Source: an uncultured Acetatifactor sp. (GTDB taxonomy: Bacteria; Bacillota; Clostridia; Lachnospirales; Lachnospiraceae). Taken from it: DNA of 64,000 nt. Shown piece by piece: positions 27,409 through 36,472 of this stretch. Each line of letters starts with the position of its first letter. Position 1 is the first letter of the stretch. Location: contig CAJTZD010000007.1 in NCBI GenBank assembly GCA_910584235.1, positions 1-64,000 of the forward strand. The letters are read 5' to 3'. The notes under the pieces are model-generated. The model had not been told where the DNA came from. It worked only from the letters and a program-made list of their open reading frames with translations, and searched no databases. A program made the translations under genes and the position numbers.

Positions 27409-28452
27409 ATGAACAGCCAAGAACGCTTTCTTGCAACTGTAGAACGCAGACCAGTGGACAGGCCCGCCGCCTGGCTGGGGATGCCGGACATCAAGGCGCA
27501 GCCCGCCCTGTTTGCCCATTACGGCGTAAAAGACATGCATGAGCTAAAGCTCGCTGTGGGCGATGATTTCTACGCCGTGGAAGTGCCTTATAACTCCCCC
27601 TCGTCCACTGCTATCTATGCCGCTTTCGACTGGTATCTGGATAACAATGTAGATGCCGAAAACCGCACCCTGACAGCCCATGGCTGTTTTAAGGATGCGG
27701 AGGATTTGGAAGATCTGGCCTTTTTTGAATGGCCGGATCCGGCCAGGTACATTGATGTGGAGGAATGCCGCAGACGTGTGGCCATGGCCCCTGCCCACAA
27801 GGTGCGCCTGGCCATGTGCTGGTCCGCCCACTTTCAGGATACCTGCGCCGCTTTCGGCATGGAGACCGCCCTGATGAACATGCTGACGAATCCGGAGATC
27901 TACCGGGCAGTCGACGACAAAATCGTAGACTTCTATCTGCGCGCCAATGAGATATTCTATGAGGCTACAAAGGGCAGCCTGGACGCCGTGCTCATCGGCA
28001 ATGACATGGGCAGCCAGAGAGGGCTCATGCTCTCTCCCCAGTGCGTGCGGGACTTCATCATCCCGGGCAGCCGCAGACTCATAGAACAGGCCCATTCCTA
28101 TGGCCTGAAAGTCATCTATCATTCCTGCGGCTCCATTGCCGAAGTGATTCCGGATCTCATCGACGCCGGCGCGGATGTGATCCATCCTATCCAGGCTCTG
28201 GCCGCCGGCATGGAGCCGGAAAACCTGAAAGAAAATTTCGGTGGGAAAGTGTCTTTCTGCGGCGGCGTGGATACCCAGGATCTGCTGGTAAACGGAACTC
28301 CCGAAATGGTTCGGGCAAAGGTACGAGAGCTCCGCACTCTCTTCCCTACCGGCCTGATCATCTCCCCCAGCCATGAGGCCATCATGGCAGATGTGCCGCC
28401 TGCCAATATCCGTGCGCTGTTCGAAGAAGCCCAGGCCGTCTCTTATGCTTGA
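27409..28452 (+). CDS. Uroporphyrinogen-decarboxylase-family protein
   Basis: A 347-residue UroD-fold protein of the catabolic methyltransferase-like type rather than heme synthesis. Visible are MNSQERFLATVERRPVDRPA at the start, YHSCGSIAEVIPDLIDAGAD, a conserved HPIQ, and GKVSFCGGVDTQDLL. AGGAGG lies eight bases before the ATG. It is the only plus-strand gene in this part, divergent from the GH42 operon and convergent with the GH43/32-like gene. In related loci such proteins may move methyl groups to a corrinoid protein; no corrinoid protein is visible here. A role in removing methyl or other groups from glycan parts is only a guess. Confidence 0.8.
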   Translation: MNSQERFLATVERRPVDRPAAWLGMPDIKAQPALFAHYGVKDMHELKLAVGDDFYAVEVPYNSPSSTAIYAAFDWYLDNNVDAENRTLTAHGCFKDAEDLEDLAFFEWPDPARYIDVEECRRRVAMAPAHKVRLAMCWSAHFQDTCAAFGMETALMNMLTNPEIYRAVDDKIVDFYLRANEIFYEATKGSLDAVLIGNDMGSQRGLMLSPQCVRDFIIPGSRRLIEQAHSYGLKVIYHSCGSIAEVIPDLIDAGADVIHPIQALAAGMEPENLKENFGGKVSFCGGVDTQDLLVNGTPEMVRAKVRELRTLFPTGLIISPSHEAIMADVPPANIRALFEEAQAVSYA

Positions 28453-28491
28453 GTTAACGCCGCAACCAGGCTATCATGTGCCTAGCTGCCT

Positions 28492-29529
28492 CTATGCCTC
28501 TAACGGCTTGCTGGCAGCCAGGCAGATGCCTCTGTATTCCCCGGAAGCGTTGGTGGGAAGTCCCTCCCGCCAGGGACAGGTGCCGCAATAAAAGTGATAT
28601 AGCGTTCCCTGATAGCAGACAACAGAGGCTTTATGGGCATGGCCGCTGTCAATGCTGCCTGACGCCCCATAGGGAATGACAGGCTCTTCCACTTTCTCCC
28701 AATCTACCAGATTCTTTGACAGGGCCAGTCCCTCCTGGGCATGGGTATGGCCGTCCTCATATACCTTGCCATATCCGAAATAAAAGTTCAGCCATGTGCC
28801 TCCGTCCCTGACAATGCAGGGATCCGACACGAACCACTTATCCCAGGACTCCCTGTTCACCCGAAGCACCGGATTCCCCTTATATCTGGTCCAATGCCGA
28901 AGATCCTTTGACGTAGCCAGTCCTGTCTGTTCTGTCCAGCGCTCCTCCCTGTCCTTGGCATTGTAAAACAGGTACCAGGTATCCTCATGCCGGATGATGC
29001 AGGCCTTATACAGTCCCCCCGCCTCCCATTCCTCCCCGTCCCGCCAGGAAAAACAGGGTTTCTCCGGAAAATGCCAGTCCAGCAGTTCCTCGTCCTGTGT
29101 CCACGCCAGGCCAATCTCTGCCGGACCGCTCTCATACCCGGTGCCGGGATAGGAGTGGTACACCAGCCAGTACTTTCCGTCCACTTTTCGCAACCTGGGC
29201 AGGTCCTCCAGCCCATCGCTCTCCTTAATCATCCAGGTCGCAGCGCCGCCCACCCGGTCCCAGCGTCCGGAATCCAGGTCGCGTTTCAGTATGACTCCTT
29301 TATGCGTCCAGTGAATCAGGTCATCGCTGACAGCCAGGGCAGACTGGTATCCCTGTCCGTCAAAGCCGGTGTAGAGCATATGGAATCTCCCTCCGTGCCA
29401 AAATACAAAGGGAATGTCCACGGCTCTTTCATCGAAAGCGCCTTTTTCGCCGGAGCCCTGTAAAATAGGTTCCGGGTAACGGTAGGGCGTAAGATATTTT
29501 TGGATTCTTTCATCATTTATCGCTATCAT
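28492..29529 (-). CDS. Five-bladed beta-propeller glycosidase, GH43/GH32-like
   Basis: The 345-residue product shows repeated propeller blades: FVFWHGGRFHMLYTGFDG, YWLVYHSYPG, WYLFYNAKD, LNFYFGYGK and LYHFYCGTCP, each a typical aromatic beta-hairpin. Acidic residues suitable as base and acid occur in AVDIPFVF and VSDPCIVRDGG, and H at SGHAHKASV. The family could be GH43, GH32, GH117 or GH130; the blades alone do not decide. The ATG has AAAGGA eight bases upstream. It is at the end of the LplB-LplC-SBP-GH78 run, 36 bases after the GH78 gene. No signal peptide is seen. Confidence 0.75.
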   Translation of the reverse strand: MIAINDERIQKYLTPYRYPEPILQGSGEKGAFDERAVDIPFVFWHGGRFHMLYTGFDGQGYQSALAVSDDLIHWTHKGVILKRDLDSGRWDRVGGAATWMIKESDGLEDLPRLRKVDGKYWLVYHSYPGTGYESGPAEIGLAWTQDEELLDWHFPEKPCFSWRDGEEWEAGGLYKACIIRHEDTWYLFYNAKDREERWTEQTGLATSKDLRHWTRYKGNPVLRVNRESWDKWFVSDPCIVRDGGTWLNFYFGYGKVYEDGHTHAQEGLALSKNLVDWEKVEEPVIPYGASGSIDSGHAHKASVVCYQGTLYHFYCGTCPWREGLPTNASGEYRGICLAASKPLEA

Positions 29530-29565
29530 TATTCTGTTCCTTTCCGGCCTTATGTACAGGAATCC

Positions 29566-32274
29566 TTAATTCCCGCCCGGCTCTTCAAAATGGTAAGTGT
29601 AGCAGCCGCTTCCCACGCTGCGGCATACCTGCCCGTCCGGGGACTCCAGAAGCGCTGTCATATTGGGCGGAATCTGTACAGTCACCTCCACCATCCCCGA
29701 CTTCCTGCGCCATTCCACGGCAATCTTCCCATAGGGATGCATCGTCCATGCCTTTACCCAGTCCACACCCTTTTCCGGATGCGGCGCAATGCGAATCTGG
29801 TCAAAGGGCAGTTCGTCCCGAATGAGCCATATCCCGCCCAAAGCGCCATAGAACCACTCTTCTATGCTTCCCAGCATCAGATGGTTCTGAGAGCCATGTA
29901 TATCATCCGGGTTCGGCCCGTCCCATTCCTCTGTGAGGGTAGTGGCGCCATGCGCTACCTGATAGCCGTACCCTGGCTTGTCCGTGACATTGGTCATCTC
30001 GTTGAGGATGTCTGACATGCCATATTTCATCAATGCGGCGATCAGGAAAGGATGTCCGATATCCCCGGCCGTGACGGCGTATCCCCGGCCCGTAATGTCC
30101 TCCCGCAGGGCCTGTACCGCCTTTTGCTCATATTGCTCAGGCACCAGCCCCACCATCAGGCTCATGGCCTGGGCGGCCTGGCTCCCGGTGGCATATCTCC
30201 CTGTCTGGTCATCCAAAAACTGTAAATTGTATTCCCTGTATACCCGTTCCATCCGCTCTTTGTATTCCCCCGCGTCTCTGTCATATCCCAGAAGCCCTGC
30301 CACCCGGCACATTATCTTTAAGTCATAATAATAAATGCATGTAGCTGCCACCGGCACTGGCGTATTCTGGGAGTGGGGCGTGCAGGGGCCGATGTCCAGC
30401 CAGTCCCCCAGTCCATGGTGCAGCACCTCATGATGGGTCCTGCTGCCAAGGTAGTTCAGATACCGCTTCATGACATCGTAATATCTCTGCAGCAGGGAAA
30501 TATCCCCATATCGCTTATATACATACCATGGATTTATGATACATGCGCTGCCCCACTCCGGAGAATCCACAAATCCCCGGTGCCATTTTTCAAAACCCGT
30601 GACATATTCCGGGCAGATATCCGGCACCAGGCCGCTGTCTCTCTGGCTGTCCGCCATATCCCCCTCTATTTTTCCATAGAGATTATGGACATTCAGATTA
30701 TACATAATGGATGGTCCGATGAGGTGGGTCTGCTCCAGCCATCCCAGCCGTTCCCTGTGGGGACAGTCCGTAAAATAGCTCTTGGTATTGCTCTTGATGG
30801 CCTGAAGCACGATTCTGTGGATATCATTGAACAGCAGATTGGAGCAGGCAAAATCTCCGGCTTGTTCCACATCCGGATAGAGAAATTCTCCTTTCAGTTC
30901 CGTAAGTATGGGAAACTGCAGGGAAGATATCTGTTCCTGACCCGGAAGCTCCCCCGGCTGCGCCCCTCTCACTTCCACATAGCGGAATCCTGTATAGGTA
31001 AAATCCGGGGCAAATTCCTGGCATATCTCCTCATTTAAGATATAGGTCCAGGCATATCCCTGCCCCGTGACGCTCTGGTCGATTCGCCCATCCCTGCCCA
31101 GTTTCTCCGCAGGGGACAAAACCACTTTCCGCCCGGCCATATGTCCGTTTGTATGAAGCCGGATCCTGGCCCATCCGGAGAAATTCGTCCCAAGGTCATA
31201 GAGCCATACGCCCTCCCCCACTTTCCGGGCGCTTATAGGGCTGTAAGTCTCCATTACCTTTACAGGTTCCTGGCTCATCGCCTTAAGTTCGCCTGCCACA
31301 GGCGCCACGCAGCGGACCGATTCCCAGACACGCTCCGTCTCTGTCCCCTCTTTCCGGGCGCTTTCCGCAGACGACTCCTCCTTATAATCCGCATAAAGGT
31401 ATTCCCGCTTCCACAGCCTGGCATCGTAATCCTCTCCGCCGTATATACAGCAGAACCGGATAGGGCTCTTTGTCATCTTCCACGAATCATCTGAGACTAC
31501 AAGCTGTCTGCTTCCATCTTCAAAGGTAATCTCCAGCTGGAACAGCATCTTTGCTTTTCCATAGGAGCGCTCATAGTACACATACCGTCCCCCGGGCACA
31601 TTGAACATACCGTCTCCCAGTTTTACCAGGACTGCGTTTTCCCCGGACACAATGTCCTTTGTTACATCATAGGCGCTGTACTGGCAGGTCCTGTCATAAA
31701 CCGTCCAGCCCGGCTCCAGCACATGGTCGGATACCCGGCTGCCGTTCAGCCAGCATTCAAAATGTCCCAAGCCGCAGAGATAGAGCTTCGCCTTTTTCAC
31801 TCTCGTCCCGCAGGCGGCCTGTTCCCCGCAGGAGAACACTTTCCGGTAGAGATGATAGACCCCGTCCTCCTGCTCTCCGATGAACACGCCTTTCCAGTCC
31901 TCTCTGTCGAGCAGCCCCATCTCAAAACGCTCCTCCTGGCTTTTTACGCTATACACCAGCGCTGGGGGCTCTTCCCCTCTGTTTTCTCCTTGTTCCTTAC
32001 AGCATTCCAGCTCGCAGGCTACCGTCCAGGCAAGGCTTTCACCGGATCGAAGCGCCCTCCCCTCATAGAGGATGCCGCACATTCGCGAAGATTCCACCCA
32101 TCCGCTGTCCCAGGCCGTACTTCCCCGCTCCTCCCGCACCTGGATACGATACCTTTTCTGGCGGATTTCCCGCTCCCCCGCCTCCGCCTCCACCCGCCAT
32201 CCAAAGGTAAAATCCCGGCGGTCAACTGCAAGGTTTTCATTTCGGTTGTCAACCTGCAAATGCTCGATTTTCAT
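29566..32274 (-). CDS. Alpha-L-rhamnosidase, GH78 (second copy)
   Basis: 902 residues with the same GH78 layout as the gene at 19279 but clearly divergent: N-terminal sandwich domains (DFTFGWRVEAEAGERE), catalytic (alpha/alpha)6 barrel with DCPHRERLGWLEQTH, and a C-terminal sandwich with KIAVEWRRKSGMVEVTVQIP. It has GGAGT before the ATG and no signal peptide, so intracellular action is likely. It is separated from the binding-protein gene by a strong terminator hairpin, which may lower its expression relative to the transporter. The two GH78 copies may act on different linkages. Confidence 0.88.
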   Translation of the reverse strand: MKIEHLQVDNRNENLAVDRRDFTFGWRVEAEAGEREIRQKRYRIQVREERGSTAWDSGWVESSRMCGILYEGRALRSGESLAWTVACELECCKEQGENRGEEPPALVYSVKSQEERFEMGLLDREDWKGVFIGEQEDGVYHLYRKVFSCGEQAACGTRVKKAKLYLCGLGHFECWLNGSRVSDHVLEPGWTVYDRTCQYSAYDVTKDIVSGENAVLVKLGDGMFNVPGGRYVYYERSYGKAKMLFQLEITFEDGSRQLVVSDDSWKMTKSPIRFCCIYGGEDYDARLWKREYLYADYKEESSAESARKEGTETERVWESVRCVAPVAGELKAMSQEPVKVMETYSPISARKVGEGVWLYDLGTNFSGWARIRLHTNGHMAGRKVVLSPAEKLGRDGRIDQSVTGQGYAWTYILNEEICQEFAPDFTYTGFRYVEVRGAQPGELPGQEQISSLQFPILTELKGEFLYPDVEQAGDFACSNLLFNDIHRIVLQAIKSNTKSYFTDCPHRERLGWLEQTHLIGPSIMYNLNVHNLYGKIEGDMADSQRDSGLVPDICPEYVTGFEKWHRGFVDSPEWGSACIINPWYVYKRYGDISLLQRYYDVMKRYLNYLGSRTHHEVLHHGLGDWLDIGPCTPHSQNTPVPVAATCIYYYDLKIMCRVAGLLGYDRDAGEYKERMERVYREYNLQFLDDQTGRYATGSQAAQAMSLMVGLVPEQYEQKAVQALREDITGRGYAVTAGDIGHPFLIAALMKYGMSDILNEMTNVTDKPGYGYQVAHGATTLTEEWDGPNPDDIHGSQNHLMLGSIEEWFYGALGGIWLIRDELPFDQIRIAPHPEKGVDWVKAWTMHPYGKIAVEWRRKSGMVEVTVQIPPNMTALLESPDGQVCRSVGSGCYTYHFEEPGGN

Positions 32275-32310
32275 TTGGAAACTCCTTTTCTTTCTTCCAT
32301 TACAAAGTAT

Positions 32311-32342
32311 AAAACCGGCATGTCTTACGCCATGCCGGTTTT
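32311..32342. terminator. Strong terminator between binding-protein and GH78 genes
   Basis: AAAACCGGCATG, eight bases, CATGCCGGTTTT: a perfect 12-bp stem, read on the minus strand and followed by TTTTATAC. It sits after the SBP stop and before GH78. It probably gives partial termination, so that the binding protein is made in excess. Confidence 0.8.
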
Positions 32343-32373
32343 CAAGTCTTTTCTCAGCTCCTCTTTGGTTATC

Positions 32374-34197
32374 TTACTTTACAGTCTTGGAATTAAGCGT
32401 CTCAAGTATGGTATCAAAGTCTTCGTCAGTCTGGCTCTTCACATCCGTAATATAAGCTTCCCAATCGGAATCATTGTCAATATCTTTCTCTCCGGTGATA
32501 AACTGAAGCCCCAGCTCTTTTACACGGTTCTCACAGACACCGCCGTAGGAAAGCTGCCCTCTCATGGCCTGCTCCTCCGGTGTCAGATAAGTCACAGGCG
32601 GCCTGTCATAAGGAGCTACAGAGTCCGGACCGCCGATTTTGCTTGATTCTACCCAATAGTCGCCGGAATAATAACCGTCATTGGCATTCCACCAGGACTG
32701 CGCTGCCGCAGAAGTCAGCAACATAGCATCGTAGTCAATCGGTGTAAACGGAATACCGCTTCGGCATACGGAAGATGACATCAAACCGTACTTTGCGGAT
32801 TCCGTAGCAGCAGTGGCTTCTGCCTCCGCAGGATTCATAATGCTGTCCACAAAGGATTTCGTACCGTTCTCTACTACATAGGTCTCGCCTTCCACACCCC
32901 AGTTGAGCAGCTCCACCATCTCATCGGAATACTGGTAGTCAATCATTGCCACTGCGTACTCCGGATATTCGGTCTCGGCGCTGATATAGATACCCATGCC
33001 ATTGCTGAGGGACTTTCCACCCTGTCTGGAACCCCATTTCCAGGATGTGCCGTAAGGGCCCTCGGGCAGATAAGCCAGTCCCCATTCCATATTCTCATTG
33101 TCGGTAGCCGTATTCCAGCTGGCCACGGAGCCGGACCACAGAGTGGGACAGATTACGGCTACGCCGGTGGTAGCCTTAACGTTTGCGGCATCAGTGACGG
33201 CCGTTCCAAACTCAGGGTCAATATAACCCGCTTCATACAGCCCGTTAAGATATTTGAGCATTTCCCTGAAGTTATCTTCGATGGGCCCGAACACCCATTC
33301 GCTGCCATTGTAATACAGTACGTCCCATGTATGGAAGATACCTACAAAACCGCGGTAAAGGGAATAATCCTTGGTGCTGTTCATAATGACATACTGGGAA
33401 TCAATGTCACCGCTGTCAATACCGGCCTTGATATCGGCACACAGCTGCGTGAACTCATCCAATGTAGCGGCAGGCTGCAGATCATTGTCCTTAAGGATGT
33501 CAAAGCGATAGGCAAAGGCTGTGAAAGACTGGGCGCCCTCTATATTCTGGGGATTATAGAAACCATCCATGAAGTAATACATGGATCCGTCTTCATTCTT
33601 TGCAAAATCTTCCCCGCCATTGGTTGCAGCCATATACTGGGGATAATATACCATGTAGTCCATGTAATCGGCAAGGTTCAGGACTGTTCCGTCTTCTCCG
33701 AATTCATTGAGACCGGTGCCGATAGACTGGGTTGAGATGTCAACGATCTTACCTGCCTGCAAAGGCACCTTTTCTGTCTCACGAAAATCCACCCATGCCG
33801 TTCTGGTCCATGTGATATCCAGCTGTACGCCCAGATAGGCTTCCATCTTCTCTTTCCACAAGTCCTGAATCATAGTTCCTTCCGAAGACTGGTTGAAATC
33901 AGGGATATTGACCTCCAGCTTCAGCACGCCTCCGGGAATCTCCGGCAGATTGATTCCGTTGGCGGCAGCTCCCGTACCAGAGCCGTTGTTTTCCTGGCCG
34001 GCATCCCCCTGGCTCCCGGATTCCTCGCTGCTCCCGGAGCTTTTGTTCTCAGAACTCTCAGCGCCTCCCGAGCTCTCCTGTCCGGATTCCGAACTGCCTG
34101 TGTCATTTCCGGAATCCCCGCAGCCGGTCATCAGTCCCATGGCAAGAACCCCTGCCAGGCTGAGAGAAACCAGTTTTTGAATAGCTTTTCTCTTCAT
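32374..34197 (-). CDS. Extracellular solute-binding lipoprotein of a sugar ABC transporter
   Basis: 607 residues. The signal peptide MKRKAIQKLVSLSLAGVLAM ends in a lipobox with Cys26 (LMTGC), then a Gly/Ser/Glu-rich linker (about 27-70), then the binding domain typical of the LplA/YtcQ group (NIPDFNQSSEGTMIQDLWKE). GGAGG lies four to five bases before the ATG, which sets the start. It binds an oligosaccharide outside and hands it to LplB/LplC, encoded directly upstream. The ligand cannot be told; genes downstream (GH78, GH43/32-like) suggest a rhamnose-containing oligosaccharide. No ATPase gene is seen in the window, so a shared MsmK-type ATPase is likely. Confidence 0.88.
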   Translation of the reverse strand: MKRKAIQKLVSLSLAGVLAMGLMTGCGDSGNDTGSSESGQESSGGAESSENKSSGSSEESGSQGDAGQENNGSGTGAAANGINLPEIPGGVLKLEVNIPDFNQSSEGTMIQDLWKEKMEAYLGVQLDITWTRTAWVDFRETEKVPLQAGKIVDISTQSIGTGLNEFGEDGTVLNLADYMDYMVYYPQYMAATNGGEDFAKNEDGSMYYFMDGFYNPQNIEGAQSFTAFAYRFDILKDNDLQPAATLDEFTQLCADIKAGIDSGDIDSQYVIMNSTKDYSLYRGFVGIFHTWDVLYYNGSEWVFGPIEDNFREMLKYLNGLYEAGYIDPEFGTAVTDAANVKATTGVAVICPTLWSGSVASWNTATDNENMEWGLAYLPEGPYGTSWKWGSRQGGKSLSNGMGIYISAETEYPEYAVAMIDYQYSDEMVELLNWGVEGETYVVENGTKSFVDSIMNPAEAEATAATESAKYGLMSSSVCRSGIPFTPIDYDAMLLTSAAAQSWWNANDGYYSGDYWVESSKIGGPDSVAPYDRPPVTYLTPEEQAMRGQLSYGGVCENRVKELGLQFITGEKDIDNDSDWEAYITDVKSQTDEDFDTILETLNSKTVK

Positions 34198-34320
34198 AAA
34201 TCCTCCATTTCCGCCGAAGTAGTTTGCTCCGGCATAAGATATGTACCCTTTCGGGCCATTCATTTATCATAAGGGATATGGCGGATTGCCACATGCCCTT
34301 ATCATCTTCCGTCATACCTG

Positions 34321-35226
34321 TCAGCCTTTTACAGCCCCCACCTGCATACCCTGAGCAAAATATTTTTGCACAAAAGGATAGGCCAAAAGGATGGGGCCTA
34401 TCGTGGCTACCACGCAGGCATACTGCACGTTCAGTGCATTCAGCTGGCCATTTGTCATCATCATCGTGGTTTCAGACATATCCGAAAGTCCCGCGGTGAA
34501 TACGACTTTCCGCAAAAGCATCTGTATAGGCTGCCTGGCCGGCTCCCTGATGTAGAGCAGCGCTTCATAGTAGCTGTTCCATACACCCACCACTGCCATC
34601 AGGCCGAACGTAGCATACAATGCCTTGGACAATGGAACATAAATTGTAGTCAGCACCTTGAACTCCCCTGCCCCGTCGATCCTGGCAGCCTCCCTGATCT
34701 CCATAGAGATTCCCTTGTAAAAAGAACGGTATACGAACACATTGTAGGCAGACACTGCATTGGGAAGAATCAGCGCCCAGTAGGAATCATACAGCCCCAG
34801 ATTCTGAATCAGCAGGTATGTGGGCACCGTACCGCCGCTAAAGAACATAGTGATCAGCAGAAATACGGACAGCGGCTTGCGCAGCACAAACTCCGGAATC
34901 ATCATAACATAGGCCAGCAGAGAGGTCAGGCTCAGGCTCAGCAGTGCGCTGCCCAGCGCCACAATGATGGTATTTCCGTAAGCCCTGAGAATATTCTGCT
35001 CTCTTATCAGCATCTTATAGCCGTCCAAAATCAGTTCCCGTGGATAGAAGGTTACCTGGCCAGTGGTTATCATCCGGTTGCTGGACAGGGAAGTGGCCAC
35101 CACATTCAGAAACGGATAGATAAAAATGATGGACAAAATCAACATGAAAATGATCAAAAACACATCGAAAGCTCTGCTGCCAATATAGATTTTATTTTTC
35201 GGCCGAGCAATTTTACGAGATGCCAT
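34321..35226 (-). CDS. Sugar ABC transporter permease, LplC/YtcP type
   Basis: Integral permease of 301 residues with about six helices. The ABC-coupling EAA loop is EAARIDGAGEF, and the conserved start MASRKIARPKNKIYIGSRAF resembles LplC/YtcP. AAGGAAGGA precedes the ATG. It follows the LplB-like gene by 15 bases and pairs with it to form the channel, with the binding lipoprotein encoded after it. The substrate is an oligosaccharide of unknown kind. Confidence 0.9.
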   Translation of the reverse strand: MASRKIARPKNKIYIGSRAFDVFLIIFMLILSIIFIYPFLNVVATSLSSNRMITTGQVTFYPRELILDGYKMLIREQNILRAYGNTIIVALGSALLSLSLTSLLAYVMMIPEFVLRKPLSVFLLITMFFSGGTVPTYLLIQNLGLYDSYWALILPNAVSAYNVFVYRSFYKGISMEIREAARIDGAGEFKVLTTIYVPLSKALYATFGLMAVVGVWNSYYEALLYIREPARQPIQMLLRKVVFTAGLSDMSETTMMMTNGQLNALNVQYACVVATIGPILLAYPFVQKYFAQGMQVGAVKG

Positions 35227-35241
35227 ACATTCCTTCCTTTC

Positions 35242-36204
35242 TTACCAGAGACTGTTTTCAGGGTTCAGCTTACGGGTTATCATATTCGCTCCAAACACCA
35301 GGATAAAGCAAATGATAGAGACAAACAGGTTCACCGCCGTGGAATAGGAAAATCTTCCGTTTACGATACCCTCTCTGTATACAAACGTGCCAATTACCTC
35401 CAGCTGACTTCTGTTGGTGTCATTCTGCATCAGCAAAATCTTGGTATAATCACTGTTCAGCACATTTCCCACATTCATGATCAGCAGCACTGTTGTGGTA
35501 GGCATGATAGTGGGCCACACAATATTCTTGATCTTCTGCCAGCGGTTGGCGCCATCGATGTTTGCCACATCATACAGACTGGTGTCCACATTGGACAGTG
35601 CTGACAGATAAATAATAGAGCCCCACCCGATCCCCTGCCACACAGCCGAGCCTACATACAATGGGAGAAAGTAAGCGCTCCCGTTATTCATATCCACACG
35701 CGCCATTCCCAACAGTTCACGGATGTCATTAAACAGACCTGTGGTGGAACCGAAGCCGTTGAGCATGGAGCAGATTACCACTACGGAAATAAAGTGAGGA
35801 ATATAGGAAACAGTCTGTACCGCTCTCTTATACACATTTCCCCGCAGTTCGTTGAGAAGAATCGCGAAGATGACGGGAGCCGGGAAAGTAAAGAGCAGAG
35901 TCAGAGCGCCTACCTTTAGGGTATTCCAAATAATCTGGCCGCTATTGACATTCTTGAAAAAGGTCTGGAAATTTTTCCATACAGGATCCAGCCAGTCGCT
36001 TCCCCATACGCCCCTTGCCGCCTTAAAATTCTTGAACGCAATCAGAACGCCGTACATAGGCACATATTTAAAAACGATTACCATTGTCACCGGCAATGCA
36101 GCCATCAGCAACAAAGTCTTTTGCTTCCAAAGCAGCTGCCAAAAACCTTTTTTGACTCCTCCCACAGCGGGCTGTCCCGCCAGGGCCTTTGTTTTCTTGG
36201 CCAT
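35242..36204 (-). CDS. Sugar ABC transporter permease, LplB type
   Basis: First gene of the transporter run; 320 residues with about six helices. Typical features are QKTLLLMAALPVTMVIVFKY at the start, an aromatic FKNFKAARGVWGSDW, and the EAA-type loop around VANIDGANRWQKIKNIVWPT. AAAGGAG precedes the ATG. Its promoter region is shared with the divergent histidine kinase, which suggests that the kinase and regulator control it. Confidence 0.9.
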   Translation of the reverse strand: MAKKTKALAGQPAVGGVKKGFWQLLWKQKTLLLMAALPVTMVIVFKYVPMYGVLIAFKNFKAARGVWGSDWLDPVWKNFQTFFKNVNSGQIIWNTLKVGALTLLFTFPAPVIFAILLNELRGNVYKRAVQTVSYIPHFISVVVICSMLNGFGSTTGLFNDIRELLGMARVDMNNGSAYFLPLYVGSAVWQGIGWGSIIYLSALSNVDTSLYDVANIDGANRWQKIKNIVWPTIMPTTTVLLIMNVGNVLNSDYTKILLMQNDTNRSQLEVIGTFVYREGIVNGRFSYSTAVNLFVSIICFILVFGANMITRKLNPENSLW

Positions 36205-36255
36205 TTTTCTCTCCTTTTCTTCACCGTATTGTTCTTGACAGCATCTATTATATTG

Positions 36256-36275
36256 TGTAAATTGTTCTATTTACA
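36256..36275. promoter_or_regulatory. Palindrome in the divergent promoter region
   Basis: TGTAAAT-TGTTCT-ATTTACA: perfect 7-bp arms, six-base gap, at the start of the transporter side of the 270-base gap. It lies close to a TATAAT on the minus strand. It could be an operator for the LplB operon. AraC-type proteins more often bind direct repeats, so another regulator is possible. Confidence 0.4.
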
Positions 36276-36377
36276 TAGATAAATCACAATGGTTTTATGT
36301 ATATTTCACATATTTCCCCTGATTTTCACTGTAATATGTGAATTTCTTATAATTTTTCCAAGAATTTTGCATAGTGG

Positions 36378-36406
36378 TTGACTGATAATTATTGTAGAAT
36401 GATAAT
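36378..36406 (+). promoter_or_regulatory. Promoter of the histidine kinase operon
   Basis: TTGACT, 17 bases, GATAAT. The ATG at 36473 lies 66 bases downstream of the -10. A good sigma-A-type match. Confidence 0.6.
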
Positions 36407-36472
36407 AAGGATAGCCCTTTGGTCATAGAATTGATTTTCAGGCAAAGTTTTTCGTATTTGCCAGGGACGAAT

